A stretch of 64,000 bases of DNA from an uncultured Clostridia bacterium (GCA_934636105.1 CAKTZR010000001.1:248001-312000); one strand, 5' to 3'. Numbered from the stretch's first letter, positions 32,368 through 41,043 are shown. Program-made: numbers and translations. The notes: generated from the sequence alone by a model not told the origin.

Positions 32368-33225
32368 ATGAATTTTCAAGACTGGTTCGACCTGTATCTA
32401 TCCACCTACAAGCGGGATATCAAACCCCGCACCCGTGAGGAGTACGTCCGGCAGTATCGCGTCTACATCGCGCCCATCATCAGCGCGCAGCCGCTAGAGG
32501 CTGTTACGCCAGAGGACTGTCAAGCCATCATCAACGCCGCAGCGGCCAAAGGTGAGCGCATTTCTCAGGCGGTTTTCGCGCTTCTGCGCGCCACGTTCCG
32601 GCGCACCGTGCGCTCCCGTCGGCTTCTCTGGTCACCAATGGACGCGGTAGACCGCCCGAAGCACCGACCGGAAGCCGGCAGCGCTCTAAGCAAATCCGAC
32701 TATCTGGCCGCCGTCCCGGAGATTTCCGACGATCTGGCTTTGTCTCTGGCTCTTTTCGCCGGTCTGCGCCGCGCCGAAATAACCGGGCTGAGGTGGGGAG
32801 ACGTTGACCTCGTGGCCGATGTGCTCCATGTGCGCCGCATCCGTCACCGTGTCGGCGGTGAGCTCGTCGCAGCGTCTCCGAAGTCCGCCGCAGGTGTGCG
32901 CGATATCCCAATCGCGCCCGAGCTGCTCCCGACCTTGCGCCATTTCTACCGGCTCACGCCGTCGGCCTACTGCGTCGATGTTGCGCCCGAAGCTCTTGAC
33001 CGCCGCTGGTCACGCATGCAAGACAGCCTGTCCCTGTCCCGGCGCTACCGTCTGCACGATCTCCGGCACACATACGTCACCCGCGCGATTCTGGCCGGAA
33101 TCAACCCCCGCGTGGTGCAATATCTGGCGGGGCATAGCAGCCTAGAGCTGACGCTCCAAGTGTACAGCCACATCACCGTTGAAACCGCACAAGCCGAAAT
33201 TCGTCGCGTCGCGTTGCTTCATTGA
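32368..33225 (+). CDS. int: Tyrosine recombinase/integrase of the element
   Basis: 285 residues. An N-terminal SAM-like core-binding domain (about 1-85: FDLYLSTYKRDIKPRTREEY) and a catalytic domain with the first Arg in LFAGLRRAEITGLRWGDV, HDLRHTYVTR (H-x-x-R), the third His in LAGHSSLELT and the nucleophile Tyr in LQVYSHIT. ATG 32368 follows AAAGGGGAAAAGG. The stop is 20 bp from attR, the standard position. It carries no AP2-like arm-binding domain, so it is shorter than ICE integrases of the Tn916 type. Confidence 0.95.
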   Translation: MNFQDWFDLYLSTYKRDIKPRTREEYVRQYRVYIAPIISAQPLEAVTPEDCQAIINAAAAKGERISQAVFALLRATFRRTVRSRRLLWSPMDAVDRPKHRPEAGSALSKSDYLAAVPEISDDLALSLALFAGLRRAEITGLRWGDVDLVADVLHVRRIRHRVGGELVAASPKSAAGVRDIPIAPELLPTLRHFYRLTPSAYCVDVAPEALDRRWSRMQDSLSLSRRYRLHDLRHTYVTRAILAGINPRVVQYLAGHSSLELTLQVYSHITVETAQAEIRRVALLH

Positions 33226-33244
33226 CGGGCGCTTTTTCGGGCTT

Positions 33245-33294
33245 CCTGACTCTTAATCAGGGTGCCCAGGGTTCGAGCCCCTGAAGGTGCACCA
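33245..33294 (+). repeat. Right attachment site (attR)
   Basis: Perfect 50-bp copy of the tRNA-Lys 3' half at 29139-29188. Beyond it lies the original tRNA terminator (33303-33332). Confidence 0.93.
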
Positions 33295-33302
33295 CGTTTT
33301 GA

Positions 33303-33332
33303 ACCGAAGTCGTTTGGCTTCGGTTTTTTCTT
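33303..33332 (+). terminator. Displaced original tRNA-cluster terminator
   Basis: ACCGAAG and CTTCGGT form a hairpin followed by six T residues, nine bases after attR. Before integration it would have ended the tRNA-Lys transcript. Confidence 0.75.
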
Positions 33333-33442
33333 TAGATTATGTAAAAACTCCGGATACTGTTTTTCTGAACTGCTCTCCGTCAAGAGGACAATGAAATAAT
33401 AAAGAGATTTTTCACGGTCAGCACTTCGGCGCTGGCCGCTTT

Positions 33443-34378
33443 TTATGCTGCAAGGTAAAACTGCTCGTGCTTTTCCATCGGAGTGAGAACGCCTAGGCCG
33501 CGCTGCAATCGTTCGGTATTGTAGTAGGTGATGTATTCTTCAATCATCTTTACAAGACTCTCGCAGTCAGTAAACCGTTTGCCATAATACCGTTCTCGTT
33601 TGAGAATACCACAGAAGCCCTCCATAGGCCCGTTGTCAATACAATGAGCCACCCTGGACATACTCTGCGTCATACCAGCTTGCTCCAATTTCGCATGAAA
33701 CGTACGGTTTGTATACTGGAACCCTCGATCACTGTGAAACAAGGGATGTGCATCTGGATTGGCAGTTACAGCCGCATCAAAGGTGTCGTATACCAACGGA
33801 TTATCATTGCAGTTCAGAATCGCATAAGAGACTACTCTTCTGTCGTACAGATCAAGAATGACGCTGAAATAAACCTTATGTACTTCAGTTCCCTCGTACC
33901 ATTTGAACTCCGTTACATCCGTCAACCACTTCTCGTTTGGTTTGTCGGCATGAAACGATCGGTTGAGGATATTCTCTGCCACATATTGAGGATTAGCTGC
34001 ATTCCTTGTACAACCTTTGTTTGCGTATTTTATGGTAGACTTGATGTCTTTGATGCGGCAGATTCTCAGCATCCGCTTATCACTGATGCGAATATCATGA
34101 TACCGTTCCAGCTCATCCCTGATCCGACGGTAGCCCTTATCCGAACTTTCAGTGTGGATTTTCTCAGCAATCTCTCCAATTCGGTCGTTTTCCTGCTGTC
34201 TGCGGGACTTTTTACCCGAAAGCCAGCGATAATAGGCGTTTCTGGATATGTGCAGGATGTCACAACACGGTTCGACGGGATATCCATATTCCTCGTGGCA
34301 ATCCCGAACGGCGATGTATTCCCGAACCTGTCTTACTTCCGAAAAGCATCTCTCCTCTCCAACTCGTCCAGTTTTTTT
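33443..34378 (-). CDS. IS150-type transposase OrfB (DDE), made by -1 frameshift
   Basis: About 312 codons with no internal stop. HTH_21-like region near the start (REYIAVRDCHEEYGYP, HISRNAYYRWLSGKK, then DKGYRRIRDEL) and an rve DDE core: WLTDVTEFKW (first D), FHSDRGFQYT (second D) and GPMEGFCGILKRE (E). There is no good start codon for the full protein; the frame enters from orfA in the -1 frame at an A-AAA-AAA slippery site near 34372-34379. Two open frames in the ATG-initiated reading (from 34072) would lack the first third. Confidence 0.88.
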   Translation of the reverse strand, partial: KKTGRVGEERCFSEVRQVREYIAVRDCHEEYGYPVEPCCDILHISRNAYYRWLSGKKSRRQQENDRIGEIAEKIHTESSDKGYRRIRDELERYHDIRISDKRMLRICRIKDIKSTIKYANKGCTRNAANPQYVAENILNRSFHADKPNEKWLTDVTEFKWYEGTEVHKVYFSVILDLYDRRVVSYAILNCNDNPLVYDTFDAAVTANPDAHPLFHSDRGFQYTNRTFHAKLEQAGMTQSMSRVAHCIDNGPMEGFCGILKRERYYGKRFTDCESLVKMIEEYITYYNTERLQRGLGVLTPMEKHEQFYLAA

Positions 34379-35022
34379 AGCAGGTCTCGCTCCATTTTTG
34401 TCATGTATAGCTCGTGCTTCAACCGTGCGATTTCTATCTGAGCTTTTTCCAGTTCTGTTCGGGCTTCCTGATCCACGATCCGTTTCCCGCGGCGATCCTC
34501 CAAGCCAGCTTCACCCAACTCCTTGAATTTCTTTACCCATGTATACACCTGCTGGTAACTCACATTGTACTTGATAGCTGCTGCACCGAAATTACTCCCG
34601 TTCTCAAGGCAATCCCTGACGATGGCTATACGTTCTTCCTGTGTGGTTTCTCGTCCCTGTTTCATGCGGCTTCCTCCTGACATCTGGCATTCAAAGTTTC
34701 TGCCGCTATTATACACCTTTATCCAATCTCTGATTTGACTGGTTGAACGCAGTCCGTACTTTGCTGCAATTTCTCTTTGTGAAAGATTTCCCTTTACGTA
34801 TTCTCTCACGGCTTGTGCCTTTAATTCACTTGAATAGACCATGTTGCGCTCTTGCTCTCGAAATGCTTCCGCTCCGTGTGCTTTGTACCTGAATACCCAT
34901 TCGCGAACTTGGGATTCATCTACGTCCAATCGACGCGCTGCTTCTCCCGCGCTCATCCGGCCCTCAACGCAGGCTTTTGCTGCTTCTGTTCGTTCCTCTG
35001 GCGTAACTTTTTCTCTAGGCAT
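34333..35022 (-). CDS. IS150-type OrfA with two helix-turn-helix domains
   Basis: 229 residues. Two HTH modules: about 10-60 (MSAGEAARRLDVDESQVREWVFRYK) with a linker to a second at about 68-105 (GNLSQREIAAKYGLRSTSQIRDW), and a third related helix set near 125-175 (FGAAAIKYNVSYQQVYTWVKKF). A C-terminal leucine-rich coiled coil (about 185-225) is the usual dimerisation region. Longer than the roughly 100-residue OrfA of IS3 itself, as in IS150. The slippery A-AAA-AAA lies near codon 217. Confidence 0.88.
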   Translation of the reverse strand: MPREKVTPEERTEAAKACVEGRMSAGEAARRLDVDESQVREWVFRYKAHGAEAFREQERNMVYSSELKAQAVREYVKGNLSQREIAAKYGLRSTSQIRDWIKVYNSGRNFECQMSGGSRMKQGRETTQEERIAIVRDCLENGSNFGAAAIKYNVSYQQVYTWVKKFKELGEAGLEDRRGKRIVDQEARTELEKAQIEIARLKHELYMTKMERDLLKKLDELERRDAFRK

Positions 35023-35124
35023 AGAAATGCTCCCTTCATGATGAACAGTGTTTTTCTATTTCACTGTCTCTCATAAAGGGAGCATATCAGCAGGCCGCTG
35101 CGGGGTTTGATATTCAAGAGGAAA

Positions 35125-35685
35125 TTACGCAATCAGATGCTCGATAAGGATTTTAAGCCCCATGGCAATGAGCACAACGCCGCCCAGAAATTCGGCACGG
35201 GACTTGTATCGATCGCCGAAAATGCTGCCGACCTTCACACCGATGACGCTGCAAACAAACGTTGTCAGGCCGATAAACAGCACGGCAGGCACGATGTTGA
35301 CCTGAAGGAAAGCGAAGGATACGCCGACGGCCAGCGCGTCGATGCTCGTCGCGACAGCCAGCGGAAGCATAGAACGCCAGGAAAAATCTGGCGTCGCTTC
35401 TTCTTCCTCCTCCTTGCTGCGCGATTCGCGGATCATGTTGAAGCCGATGAGGGCGAGCAGGGCAAACGCGATATACGAGGAGATGGACGAAACCAGCGTT
35501 TCAAACTGCGCGCCGAGCAGATAGCCAATGCTCGGCATGATGGCCTGAAAAGCGCCGAAGTATAGACCGCAGATCAGCATGTGCCTGACCTTGCATTTGC
35601 CGACGGAAAGTCCCTTGCAGATGGAGACGGCGAAAGCGTCCATCGATAAGCCGACGGCGATGACAAACAATTCCCAAAGATCCAT
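35125..35685 (-). CDS. mntP: Manganese efflux pump MntP
   Basis: 186 residues and six transmembrane helices. The two repeats of the family each carry the metal-binding Asp: GLSMDAFAVSI (near residue 15) and ATSIDALAVGVS. An acidic cytoplasmic loop (SKEEEEEA) joins the halves. MntP exports Mn2+ to avoid toxicity. ATG 35685 follows GGGAGG. A yybP-ykoY riboswitch lies directly upstream, so expression should rise with manganese. Confidence 0.93.
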   Translation of the reverse strand: MDLWELFVIAVGLSMDAFAVSICKGLSVGKCKVRHMLICGLYFGAFQAIMPSIGYLLGAQFETLVSSISSYIAFALLALIGFNMIRESRSKEEEEEATPDFSWRSMLPLAVATSIDALAVGVSFAFLQVNIVPAVLFIGLTTFVCSVIGVKVGSIFGDRYKSRAEFLGGVVLIAMGLKILIEHLIA

Positions 35686-35724
35686 GACGTGTGTTCCTCC
35701 CTGACGTTTTGTGATGCAGCAGGG

Positions 35725-35868
35725 CAACAAAAAAGACCAACCTGCCGCAAGGTGGAAAAGATGCGCAGATTAGTCTCGTCATTTCATATAAAGCCAGAGG
35801 TGGACGCCCCAGTATGTTGGCCTTATCACGTCCAGACGCAGGACGCTGACTACTCCCTAATGTCCCCT
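35725..35868 (-). promoter_or_regulatory. yybP-ykoY manganese riboswitch
   Basis: Read on the minus strand: AGGGAGTAGTCAGCG at the 5' side, GGCCAACATACTGGGGCG in the middle and GACGAGACTAATCT at the 3' side, the conserved parts of this class. A hairpin CCACCTTGCGGCAGGTTGG with a following T run (35760-35730) is the likely transcription terminator. The class binds Mn2+ and turns on mntP-type genes, which agrees with the gene that follows. Confidence 0.88.
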
Positions 35869-35869
35869 C

Positions 35870-35898
35870 ATTATAAGGGATATAGCGAAAAAAGTCAA
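35870..35898 (-). promoter_or_regulatory. Promoter of the riboswitch-mntP transcript
   Basis: Minus strand TTGACT (35898-35893), 17-bp spacer, TATAAT (35875-35870). Confidence 0.8.
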
Positions 35899-35949
35899 GC
35901 AATTTGACAAAAGAAAAGCATGCCCTCTTTCGAAAGCATGCGATTCTGG

Positions 35950-36936
35950 TTAACGTTCTTCGCGGAAGTATGCAAGTCCCAAACTGGCCGGGGGCTGATT
36001 CTCGCGCTTTTTGCGCAGCGAGGTGACGACCAGCACGACGATGGTCACCAGATAGGGCACCATCTGGATGAGATCGGTCACATAGCCGGGCACGGAGATA
36101 TGCAGCAGCGTCGGCAGAAACTGATACAGCCAGTAAAGCAGGCCGAACAGGTACGAACCCCAGATGGCGTTCAGCGGTTTCCACGTTGTGAAGATGACCA
36201 GCGCAACGGCCAGCCAACCCAGCGCCTCAATCTGCGTGGTGGTCGCCCAAATGCCCTGGTTGTAATCCAGCACGTAATACAGGCCGCCGAGACCGGAAAT
36301 ACCCGCGCCCAGACAGGTTGCCAGATATTTATATTTGGTGACGCTGATGCCAGCTGCATCCGCAGTCGCCGGATTTTCGCCGATGGCGCGCAGATTCAAG
36401 CCGACTCTCGTGTGATTCAAAATGTGGTGCAGAACGATGGCCAGCAGGATGGCGGCATATACCATGAAGCCATAATTGAAAAGCGTCTGTCCGATAATAC
36501 CCAGATTCGGAAGAATTGGTAGCTTGGTTTGGAAGGTCTTGTAGACCATGCTCTGCGTGGCCGTGCTGCCGTTAAGAATATACACGCCGAAAAAGTTCGC
36601 AACGCCCATGCCGAACGTGGTCAACGCAAGGCCGGTCACGTTTTGATTGGCGCGCAGGCTGATGGTCAGGAAGCTGTAAATCAGGCCGCCGAGCATCGAT
36701 GCGGCAAACGCACAAAGCAGCGAAATCAGCACGCAAAGCGCCATATTGGGATTGGCCGCGCTGTTTTCATACATATAGGCGCTTGCAAATCCAGCAAAGC
36801 CGCCCAGATACATGATGCCGGGTACGCCAAGGTTCAGATTGCCGCTCTTTTCGGTGATAATTTCGCCCATCGCGCCATACATGATGATGGTGCCGAAGGG
36901 GATCGCGCGCATGATCCATGCGATAAGCGTGTCCAT
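35950..36936 (-). CDS. Nucleoside ABC transporter permease (NupQ/YufQ-like)
   Basis: 328 residues, about eight to ten helices, of the BPD_transp_2 family (MRAIPFGTIIMYGAMGEIITEKSGNLNLGVPGIMY, a strongly conserved opening). It forms the channel with the permease upstream. Gene order bmpA, ATPase, permease, permease matches the guanosine/purine nucleoside importers NupNOPQ/BmpDEFG. Starts overlap by one base (TGATG) with the previous gene. Confidence 0.92.
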   Translation of the reverse strand: MDTLIAWIMRAIPFGTIIMYGAMGEIITEKSGNLNLGVPGIMYLGGFAGFASAYMYENSAANPNMALCVLISLLCAFAASMLGGLIYSFLTISLRANQNVTGLALTTFGMGVANFFGVYILNGSTATQSMVYKTFQTKLPILPNLGIIGQTLFNYGFMVYAAILLAIVLHHILNHTRVGLNLRAIGENPATADAAGISVTKYKYLATCLGAGISGLGGLYYVLDYNQGIWATTTQIEALGWLAVALVIFTTWKPLNAIWGSYLFGLLYWLYQFLPTLLHISVPGYVTDLIQMVPYLVTIVVLVVTSLRKKRENQPPASLGLAYFREER

Positions 36937-38036
36937 CAGCAGACCTCCTTACCCGCGTGGCCGCGGAAAATCGCCTTGTAGTTGATGAAAAATTCGCTGC
37001 CGAGAATGAAGAACAGGATGACGCCCGCGATGATGTCGCTGGCAAAGTCATTGAGGTTATAGGCCGAAGCGATTTCCGCCGCGCCCTTTTCGAGGAAAAT
37101 CAGCAGGAAGGAAATCAACGCCATGGTGAACGTGTTGAATTTGGCCAGCCATGCGACGATAATCGCGGTAAAGCCGTTGCCACCCGCCGTTCCTGTGGAA
37201 ATTGCCTGATCGCGGCCGCCGACGATCAGGAAGCCCGTCAAGCCGCAGAGCGCACCGGAAAGAATCATTGTGCGGATGATAACTTTGCCGACATTGATGC
37301 CGGCATAACGCGCGGTATTTTCGCTTTCGCCGACGACAGAAATTTCGTAACCCTGCTTGGAATAGCGCAGGTAGCAGTACATGGCGATAACCAGAACGAC
37401 AACGACGATCAGGTTAATCGTGTAACGCTGGCCCATGATCTGGGGGAACCAACCCGCCTTGGTTTTCATGTTCAGCTTGCCCAGACTGGAGGCTTGTCCG
37501 CGCCAGATGTTGACGCAGCAGGCGACAATCTGAATGGCAACATAGTTCATCATCAGCGTGAACAGCGTTTCATTCGTGGAAAAGCGCGCTTTGAACCACG
37601 CGGGAATGAAGCCCCACAGCGCACCTGCCAGCACGCTGGCAACGAGCATCGCCGTATACAGCAGGGCGTTCGGAATTATGCCGCCATAGTAGACCATCAC
37701 GGCGGCGGTGGCCAGCGCGCCCATCAGCACCTGTCCTTCCGCGCCAGTGTTCCAGAAACGCATCTTGAAAGCGGGGGCGAGCGCAATACCGATCAGTAGC
37801 AGGGAAGCAAGATCGCGCATCGCCCAGGAGAAGCGCATGGTTGTGCTGAACGTGCCCTGAATCATTGCTTTGTAAACGTCGATGGGGTTGAGTCCCGTGA
37901 CGAAGAAGATGAACAACGCATCCACCACCAGCGCCAGCAGGACGGCGAACAGACGAATGGCAATCTTCTTTTTCATAGGCATTTCGCCGCGCTTGACGAC
38001 GCGGACAAACGGCTCATGAATGCTTTTGCTTTGCAT
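36936..38036 (-). CDS. Nucleoside ABC transporter permease (NupP/YufP-like)
   Basis: 366 residues with an N-terminal cytoplasmic extension and about nine helices; conserved FKMRFWNTGAEGQVLMGALA and YYVAIQ-type motifs of the BMP-linked permeases. I chose ATG 38036, which overlaps the ATPase stop by one base; a longer frame upstream is a shadow within the ATPase gene. Partner of the permease at 35950-36936. Confidence 0.92.
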   Translation of the reverse strand: MQSKSIHEPFVRVVKRGEMPMKKKIAIRLFAVLLALVVDALFIFFVTGLNPIDVYKAMIQGTFSTTMRFSWAMRDLASLLLIGIALAPAFKMRFWNTGAEGQVLMGALATAAVMVYYGGIIPNALLYTAMLVASVLAGALWGFIPAWFKARFSTNETLFTLMMNYVAIQIVACCVNIWRGQASSLGKLNMKTKAGWFPQIMGQRYTINLIVVVVLVIAMYCYLRYSKQGYEISVVGESENTARYAGINVGKVIIRTMILSGALCGLTGFLIVGGRDQAISTGTAGGNGFTAIIVAWLAKFNTFTMALISFLLIFLEKGAAEIASAYNLNDFASDIIAGVILFFILGSEFFINYKAIFRGHAGKEVC

Positions 38037-39586
38037 CAGGCAACGCCTCCTTTTTCCTGCGGATCGCGGAGCTTGGTCATCAGCAGGCCGACTTCTTCCT
38101 TGTTGGTTTTTCGGCCATCGACAATGCCGTTGTTTTTGCCGCCGCAGAGCACGAGCACACGGTCGCACAGATCGATCAGCACGTCGAGATCCTCGCCGAC
38201 GTAGATGATTGAAACGCCTTTCTGTTTCTGCTCGTTGAGCAGGTGATAGATCGTGTAGCTCGTATTGATATCCAGACCACGGACGGCATAAGCGGTCATC
38301 AGTACGGAAGGACTTGCCGCAATTTCGCGGCCGACGAGCACTTTCTGCACATTGCCGCCGGAAAGACGGGAAACCGGGGTAGAGACGGACGGCGTAACCA
38401 CACCGAGCGATTCCTTGATTTCTTCGGCCAGATGGCGCGGCGTGCGGCGGTCAGCGATGGGCGAATGACCCTGGCCATAGCTCTTGAGCATCATGTTGTC
38501 GATCATGCCCATTGAGCCGACCAGACCCATGCCCAATCGATCTTCGGGAACGAAGGAGAGGTGAACGCCCATGTCGCGGATGTCCTTGGGCGATTTGCCG
38601 ATCAGCTGTTCGGCGGTGGAGTCGCGGTCGTCGTCGGGATAATAGACGATGCTGGAGCCATCGTCTGTTTGCTGCAAACCGGCAATAGCCTCCAGCAGTT
38701 CCTTTTGTCCGTTGCCGGAAATACCGGCGATGCCCAGAATTTCGCCGCTGAACGCTTCGAAGGAGATGTTGTCCAGCACGCGCACGTCCTCTGCGTTGGT
38801 GACGCTCAAATTATGCACGCTCAAGCGCAGATGCGGATTGACGGGCTGCGGGCGCTCGATGTTCAGCTCGACCTTTTTACCGACCATCATTTCGGTCAGC
38901 GACGCTTCGTTGGCTTCGGCGGTTTCCACTGTGCCGACGTATTCGCCCTTGCGCAGAATTGAAACCCGGTCGGAAATTTCAAGCACTTCATGCAGCTTGT
39001 GGGTGATGATGATGATGGATTTACCGTCTTCACGCATATTACGCATGACGTGGAACAGCTTTTCCGTTTCCTGCGGCGTGAGCACAGCCGTCGGCTCATC
39101 CAGAATCAGAATCTGCGCACCGCGATAGAGCATTTTGATGATTTCAAGCGTCTGCTTCTGGCTGACGCTCATTTCATAGACCTTTTGATCCAGATCAATG
39201 TCAAACGCATAACGTTCGCAGATGGCGTGCGCCTTTTGACGAATGGCTTTCAGGTCATATTTTTCATGTTGATCCATGACGAGCGCGATGTTTTCCACTG
39301 CGGTGAAGACGTCGATGAGTTTGAAATGTTGGTGAACCATGCCGATTCCAAGCGCATAAGCGTCTTTCGGACTGCGGATTTCCACAGGCTTTTCATCAAT
39401 CAGAATTTCACCGCTGTCGGGGTAGTAGATACCGGCGATCATGTTCATCAGGGTGGTTTTGCCGCTTCCGTTTTCGCCAAGCAGGGAGAGAATTTCGCTG
39501 CGCCGGACGGTCAGAGAGACGTCCCTGTTGGCGACGACGTTGCCAAATGTCTTGGTGATGTGGCGCAATTCAATGGCGTTTTGCAT
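38036..39586 (-). CDS. Nucleoside ABC transporter ATP-binding protein, duplicated NBD
   Basis: 516 residues with two nucleotide-binding domains, as in sugar (RbsA) and nucleoside (NupO) importers. NBD1: Walker A LLGENGSGKTT, signature MSVSQKQTLEI, Walker B LILDEPTAVLTP. NBD2: degenerate Walker A IAGISGNGQKE and signature LSGGNVQKVLVGRE, then SVLMTAYAVRGLDI in place of a Walker B, so only one site is likely to hydrolyse ATP. Separated from the binding-protein gene by a hairpin. Confidence 0.93.
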   Translation of the reverse strand: MQNAIELRHITKTFGNVVANRDVSLTVRRSEILSLLGENGSGKTTLMNMIAGIYYPDSGEILIDEKPVEIRSPKDAYALGIGMVHQHFKLIDVFTAVENIALVMDQHEKYDLKAIRQKAHAICERYAFDIDLDQKVYEMSVSQKQTLEIIKMLYRGAQILILDEPTAVLTPQETEKLFHVMRNMREDGKSIIIITHKLHEVLEISDRVSILRKGEYVGTVETAEANEASLTEMMVGKKVELNIERPQPVNPHLRLSVHNLSVTNAEDVRVLDNISFEAFSGEILGIAGISGNGQKELLEAIAGLQQTDDGSSIVYYPDDDRDSTAEQLIGKSPKDIRDMGVHLSFVPEDRLGMGLVGSMGMIDNMMLKSYGQGHSPIADRRTPRHLAEEIKESLGVVTPSVSTPVSRLSGGNVQKVLVGREIAASPSVLMTAYAVRGLDINTSYTIYHLLNEQKQKGVSIIYVGEDLDVLIDLCDRVLVLCGGKNNGIVDGRKTNKEEVGLLMTKLRDPQEKGGVA

Positions 39587-39623
39587 AAGCTGCCGCTCAC
39601 TCCTTCAAGTAGATAAACAGCGA

Positions 39624-39650
39624 AAAGGGAAGCGGATGGCTTCCCTTTTC
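39624..39650 (-). terminator. Attenuating hairpin between bmpA-like and ATPase genes
   Basis: Minus strand GGGAAGC-CATCC-GCTTCCC flanked by AAAA and TTTT, in the 85-bp gap after the binding-protein stop. A leaky terminator or 3' stabilising hairpin here would give more binding protein than membrane components. Confidence 0.7.
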
Positions 39651-39671
39651 GTTTCAGACTCAGAGAGGGGA

Positions 39672-40907
39672 TTACTGCGCGTCCTCCACGATGCCGTCAA
39701 TGCGGAGGGTGAAGTACGGAGCGCTGCGGAAGGTGGATTCTTCGAACGCGCCGTCCACAATGCCTTCGTAAGTTTCGCCCTGATAGGCGACGGTGCCGGT
39801 CGCCCAATCCATGATGGTCATGTCGCAGGGCGCAGAGGTGACGGTCTCACCGTTCACAGTGAAGGTAGCGGTGTCGAAGACTTTCAGGCTGCCGTCGCGC
39901 AGAGCGGCTTCAACCTCGGCAACCTTTTCAGCCGTGCCGGCAGCGCAGGACGGGCCAAGCGTCGTGATGGCCACAGCGCCGTCATCATAGCCCTTCGCCC
40001 AGTCGGAAGCGATTTCTTCGCCGTTCATCGCGGCCTGGAACAGCTCCTTGTAGAACACGGACCACACGTTGGTCGCGGAGGTCAGCGCCGCAGTCGGAGC
40101 GGTCGGAAGCATATCGATGTTGTAGCCGATGGAGTAGCAGATCGTGCCCGCATCCTGGAGCTTCTGCACGGCAGCCGGAGCGCCGGTGGAGTCAGCATGC
40201 TGACCGATGATGACGCAGCCCTTCGCGACGAGCGCTTCGGCGGCGGCGCCTTCCTTGTCGATATCAAACCAGGAGTTGGTGTACATGACTTCCATGGTCA
40301 CGTTCGGCACGATGGAGCGAACGCCGAGGAAGAAAGCGGTGTAGCCGGAAACGACCTCGGCGTAGTTATAAGCGCCGACATAGCCGATCTTCACATTGCC
40401 GTCCGCATCGAAGGAATTCGGCTGCTTCTCGGCAGAGAGGGTGCCGTCGCCAAGCATTTCAGCCAGCTTCATGCCGGCCACAACGCCGGACACGTAGCGG
40501 GACTGATACACCTTGGTGAACGCGTTCTTGAGGTTGTCAAGGCCGGAAAGCGCGGCGAAATCGCCCGTCATGGCGACGAAGGTCACGTCCGGATATTCCT
40601 CGGCGGCCAGCGCCATGTAGGACTGATGGCCGTAGGAGTTGGAAACGATCAGGTTGCAGCCCTGGCCGACCAGGTCAAGCGCGCTGTCGTAGCAGGTTTG
40701 GTCTTCCGGCACCTTGTATTTCCAGACGATCTGATCGGAAAGACCAAGCTCGGCGGCAGCCTGCTTGATGCCTTCCATATGAGCGAGGGTGTAGCCTTCG
40801 GTTTCGTCACCGAGCATCACAGCGCCAATCTTCAGGTCGGCGGCCATCGCGACGCAGGCAGCCATGCACAGCATAGCGGCGAGCACCAGAGCAATCAGCT
40901 TCTTCAT
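39672..40907 (-). CDS. BMP-family nucleoside-binding protein
   Basis: 411 residues. Signal sequence (1-22: KKLIALVLAAMLCMAACVAMA), then a BMP/PnrA periplasmic-binding fold: KIGAVMLGDETEGYTLAHMEGIKQA, NLIVSNSYGHQS, GVVAGMKLAEML, IGYVGAYNYAEVVSGYTAFFLG and CVIIGQHADSTGAP. It captures purine nucleosides for the importer encoded downstream. Most Gram-positive BMP proteins are lipoproteins; here MAAC could be a weak lipobox, or AMA-AD a type I site. The promoter is at 40961-40989. Confidence 0.92.
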   Translation of the reverse strand: MKKLIALVLAAMLCMAACVAMAADLKIGAVMLGDETEGYTLAHMEGIKQAAAELGLSDQIVWKYKVPEDQTCYDSALDLVGQGCNLIVSNSYGHQSYMALAAEEYPDVTFVAMTGDFAALSGLDNLKNAFTKVYQSRYVSGVVAGMKLAEMLGDGTLSAEKQPNSFDADGNVKIGYVGAYNYAEVVSGYTAFFLGVRSIVPNVTMEVMYTNSWFDIDKEGAAAEALVAKGCVIIGQHADSTGAPAAVQKLQDAGTICYSIGYNIDMLPTAPTAALTSATNVWSVFYKELFQAAMNGEEIASDWAKGYDDGAVAITTLGPSCAAGTAEKVAEVEAALRDGSLKVFDTATFTVNGETVTSAPCDMTIMDWATGTVAYQGETYEGIVDGAFEESTFRSAPYFTLRIDGIVEDAQ

Positions 40908-40960
40908 GCGTGTTTTCCTCCTTGAATTGAACCGATGAACATAAGATGAATGACGCAGAT

Positions 40961-40989
40961 ATCATACCGCGTTTTCAGAACCTTGTAAA
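40961..40989 (-). promoter_or_regulatory. Promoter of the BMP transporter operon
   Basis: Minus strand TTTACA (40989-40984), 17-bp spacer, TATGAT (40966-40961). Confidence 0.7.
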
Positions 40990-41043
40990 GAGAAAAAATA
41001 AAAATAACAAAAACTATATCGAATAAAGCACTGCGCATCTTTT

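Larger units (their letters stand above)
29189..33294. mobile_element. 4.1-kb integrative element in tRNA-Lys with integrase, RepA_N-like gene and iterons
   Basis: Bounded by the 50-bp repeats (attL in tRNA-Lys, attR at 33245-33294). Contents from attR inward: tyrosine integrase; divergent RepA_N-like gene; iteron block; XRE repressor; Lar-like protein; small Cys-rich ORF with terminator; a very G+C-rich 1-kb stretch of uncertain coding; RHH protein next to attL. The 29.6-31.7 kb part is far richer in G+C than the chromosome. No relaxase, capsid, terminase or toxin gene was recognised. The layout suits a small integrating plasmid or a satellite that depends on a helper for transfer; this role is inferred. 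Confidence 0.9.
33366..35089 (-). mobile_element. IS3-family insertion sequence, IS150 group
   Basis: Terminal inverted repeats start TGAACTGCTCTCC (from 33366) and, on the other strand, TGATATGCTCCC (from 35089); they agree at 21 of 34 positions and share GACA.TGAAATA. The ends resemble those of IS150. Two overlapping reading frames (orfA, orfB) run on the minus strand. Length is about 1.72 kb. No target duplication is visible at these ends (TTC versus GCA), so the copy may have recombined or the ends may be slightly off. It lies 71 bp from attR. Confidence 0.85.

Noticed and set aside
34066..34287. Separate 73-residue minus-strand gene within the IS
   Set aside because: OrfB runs uninterrupted in another frame over the same bases with conserved transposase residues.
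33644..34441. Plus-strand ORF antisense to the IS transposase
   Set aside because: The opposite strand encodes the conserved DDE transposase in full; this is a shadow.
40908..41043. Purine riboswitch before the BMP operon
   Set aside because: No conserved purine aptamer loops or terminator were found in the leader; only a promoter and an upstream inverted repeat.
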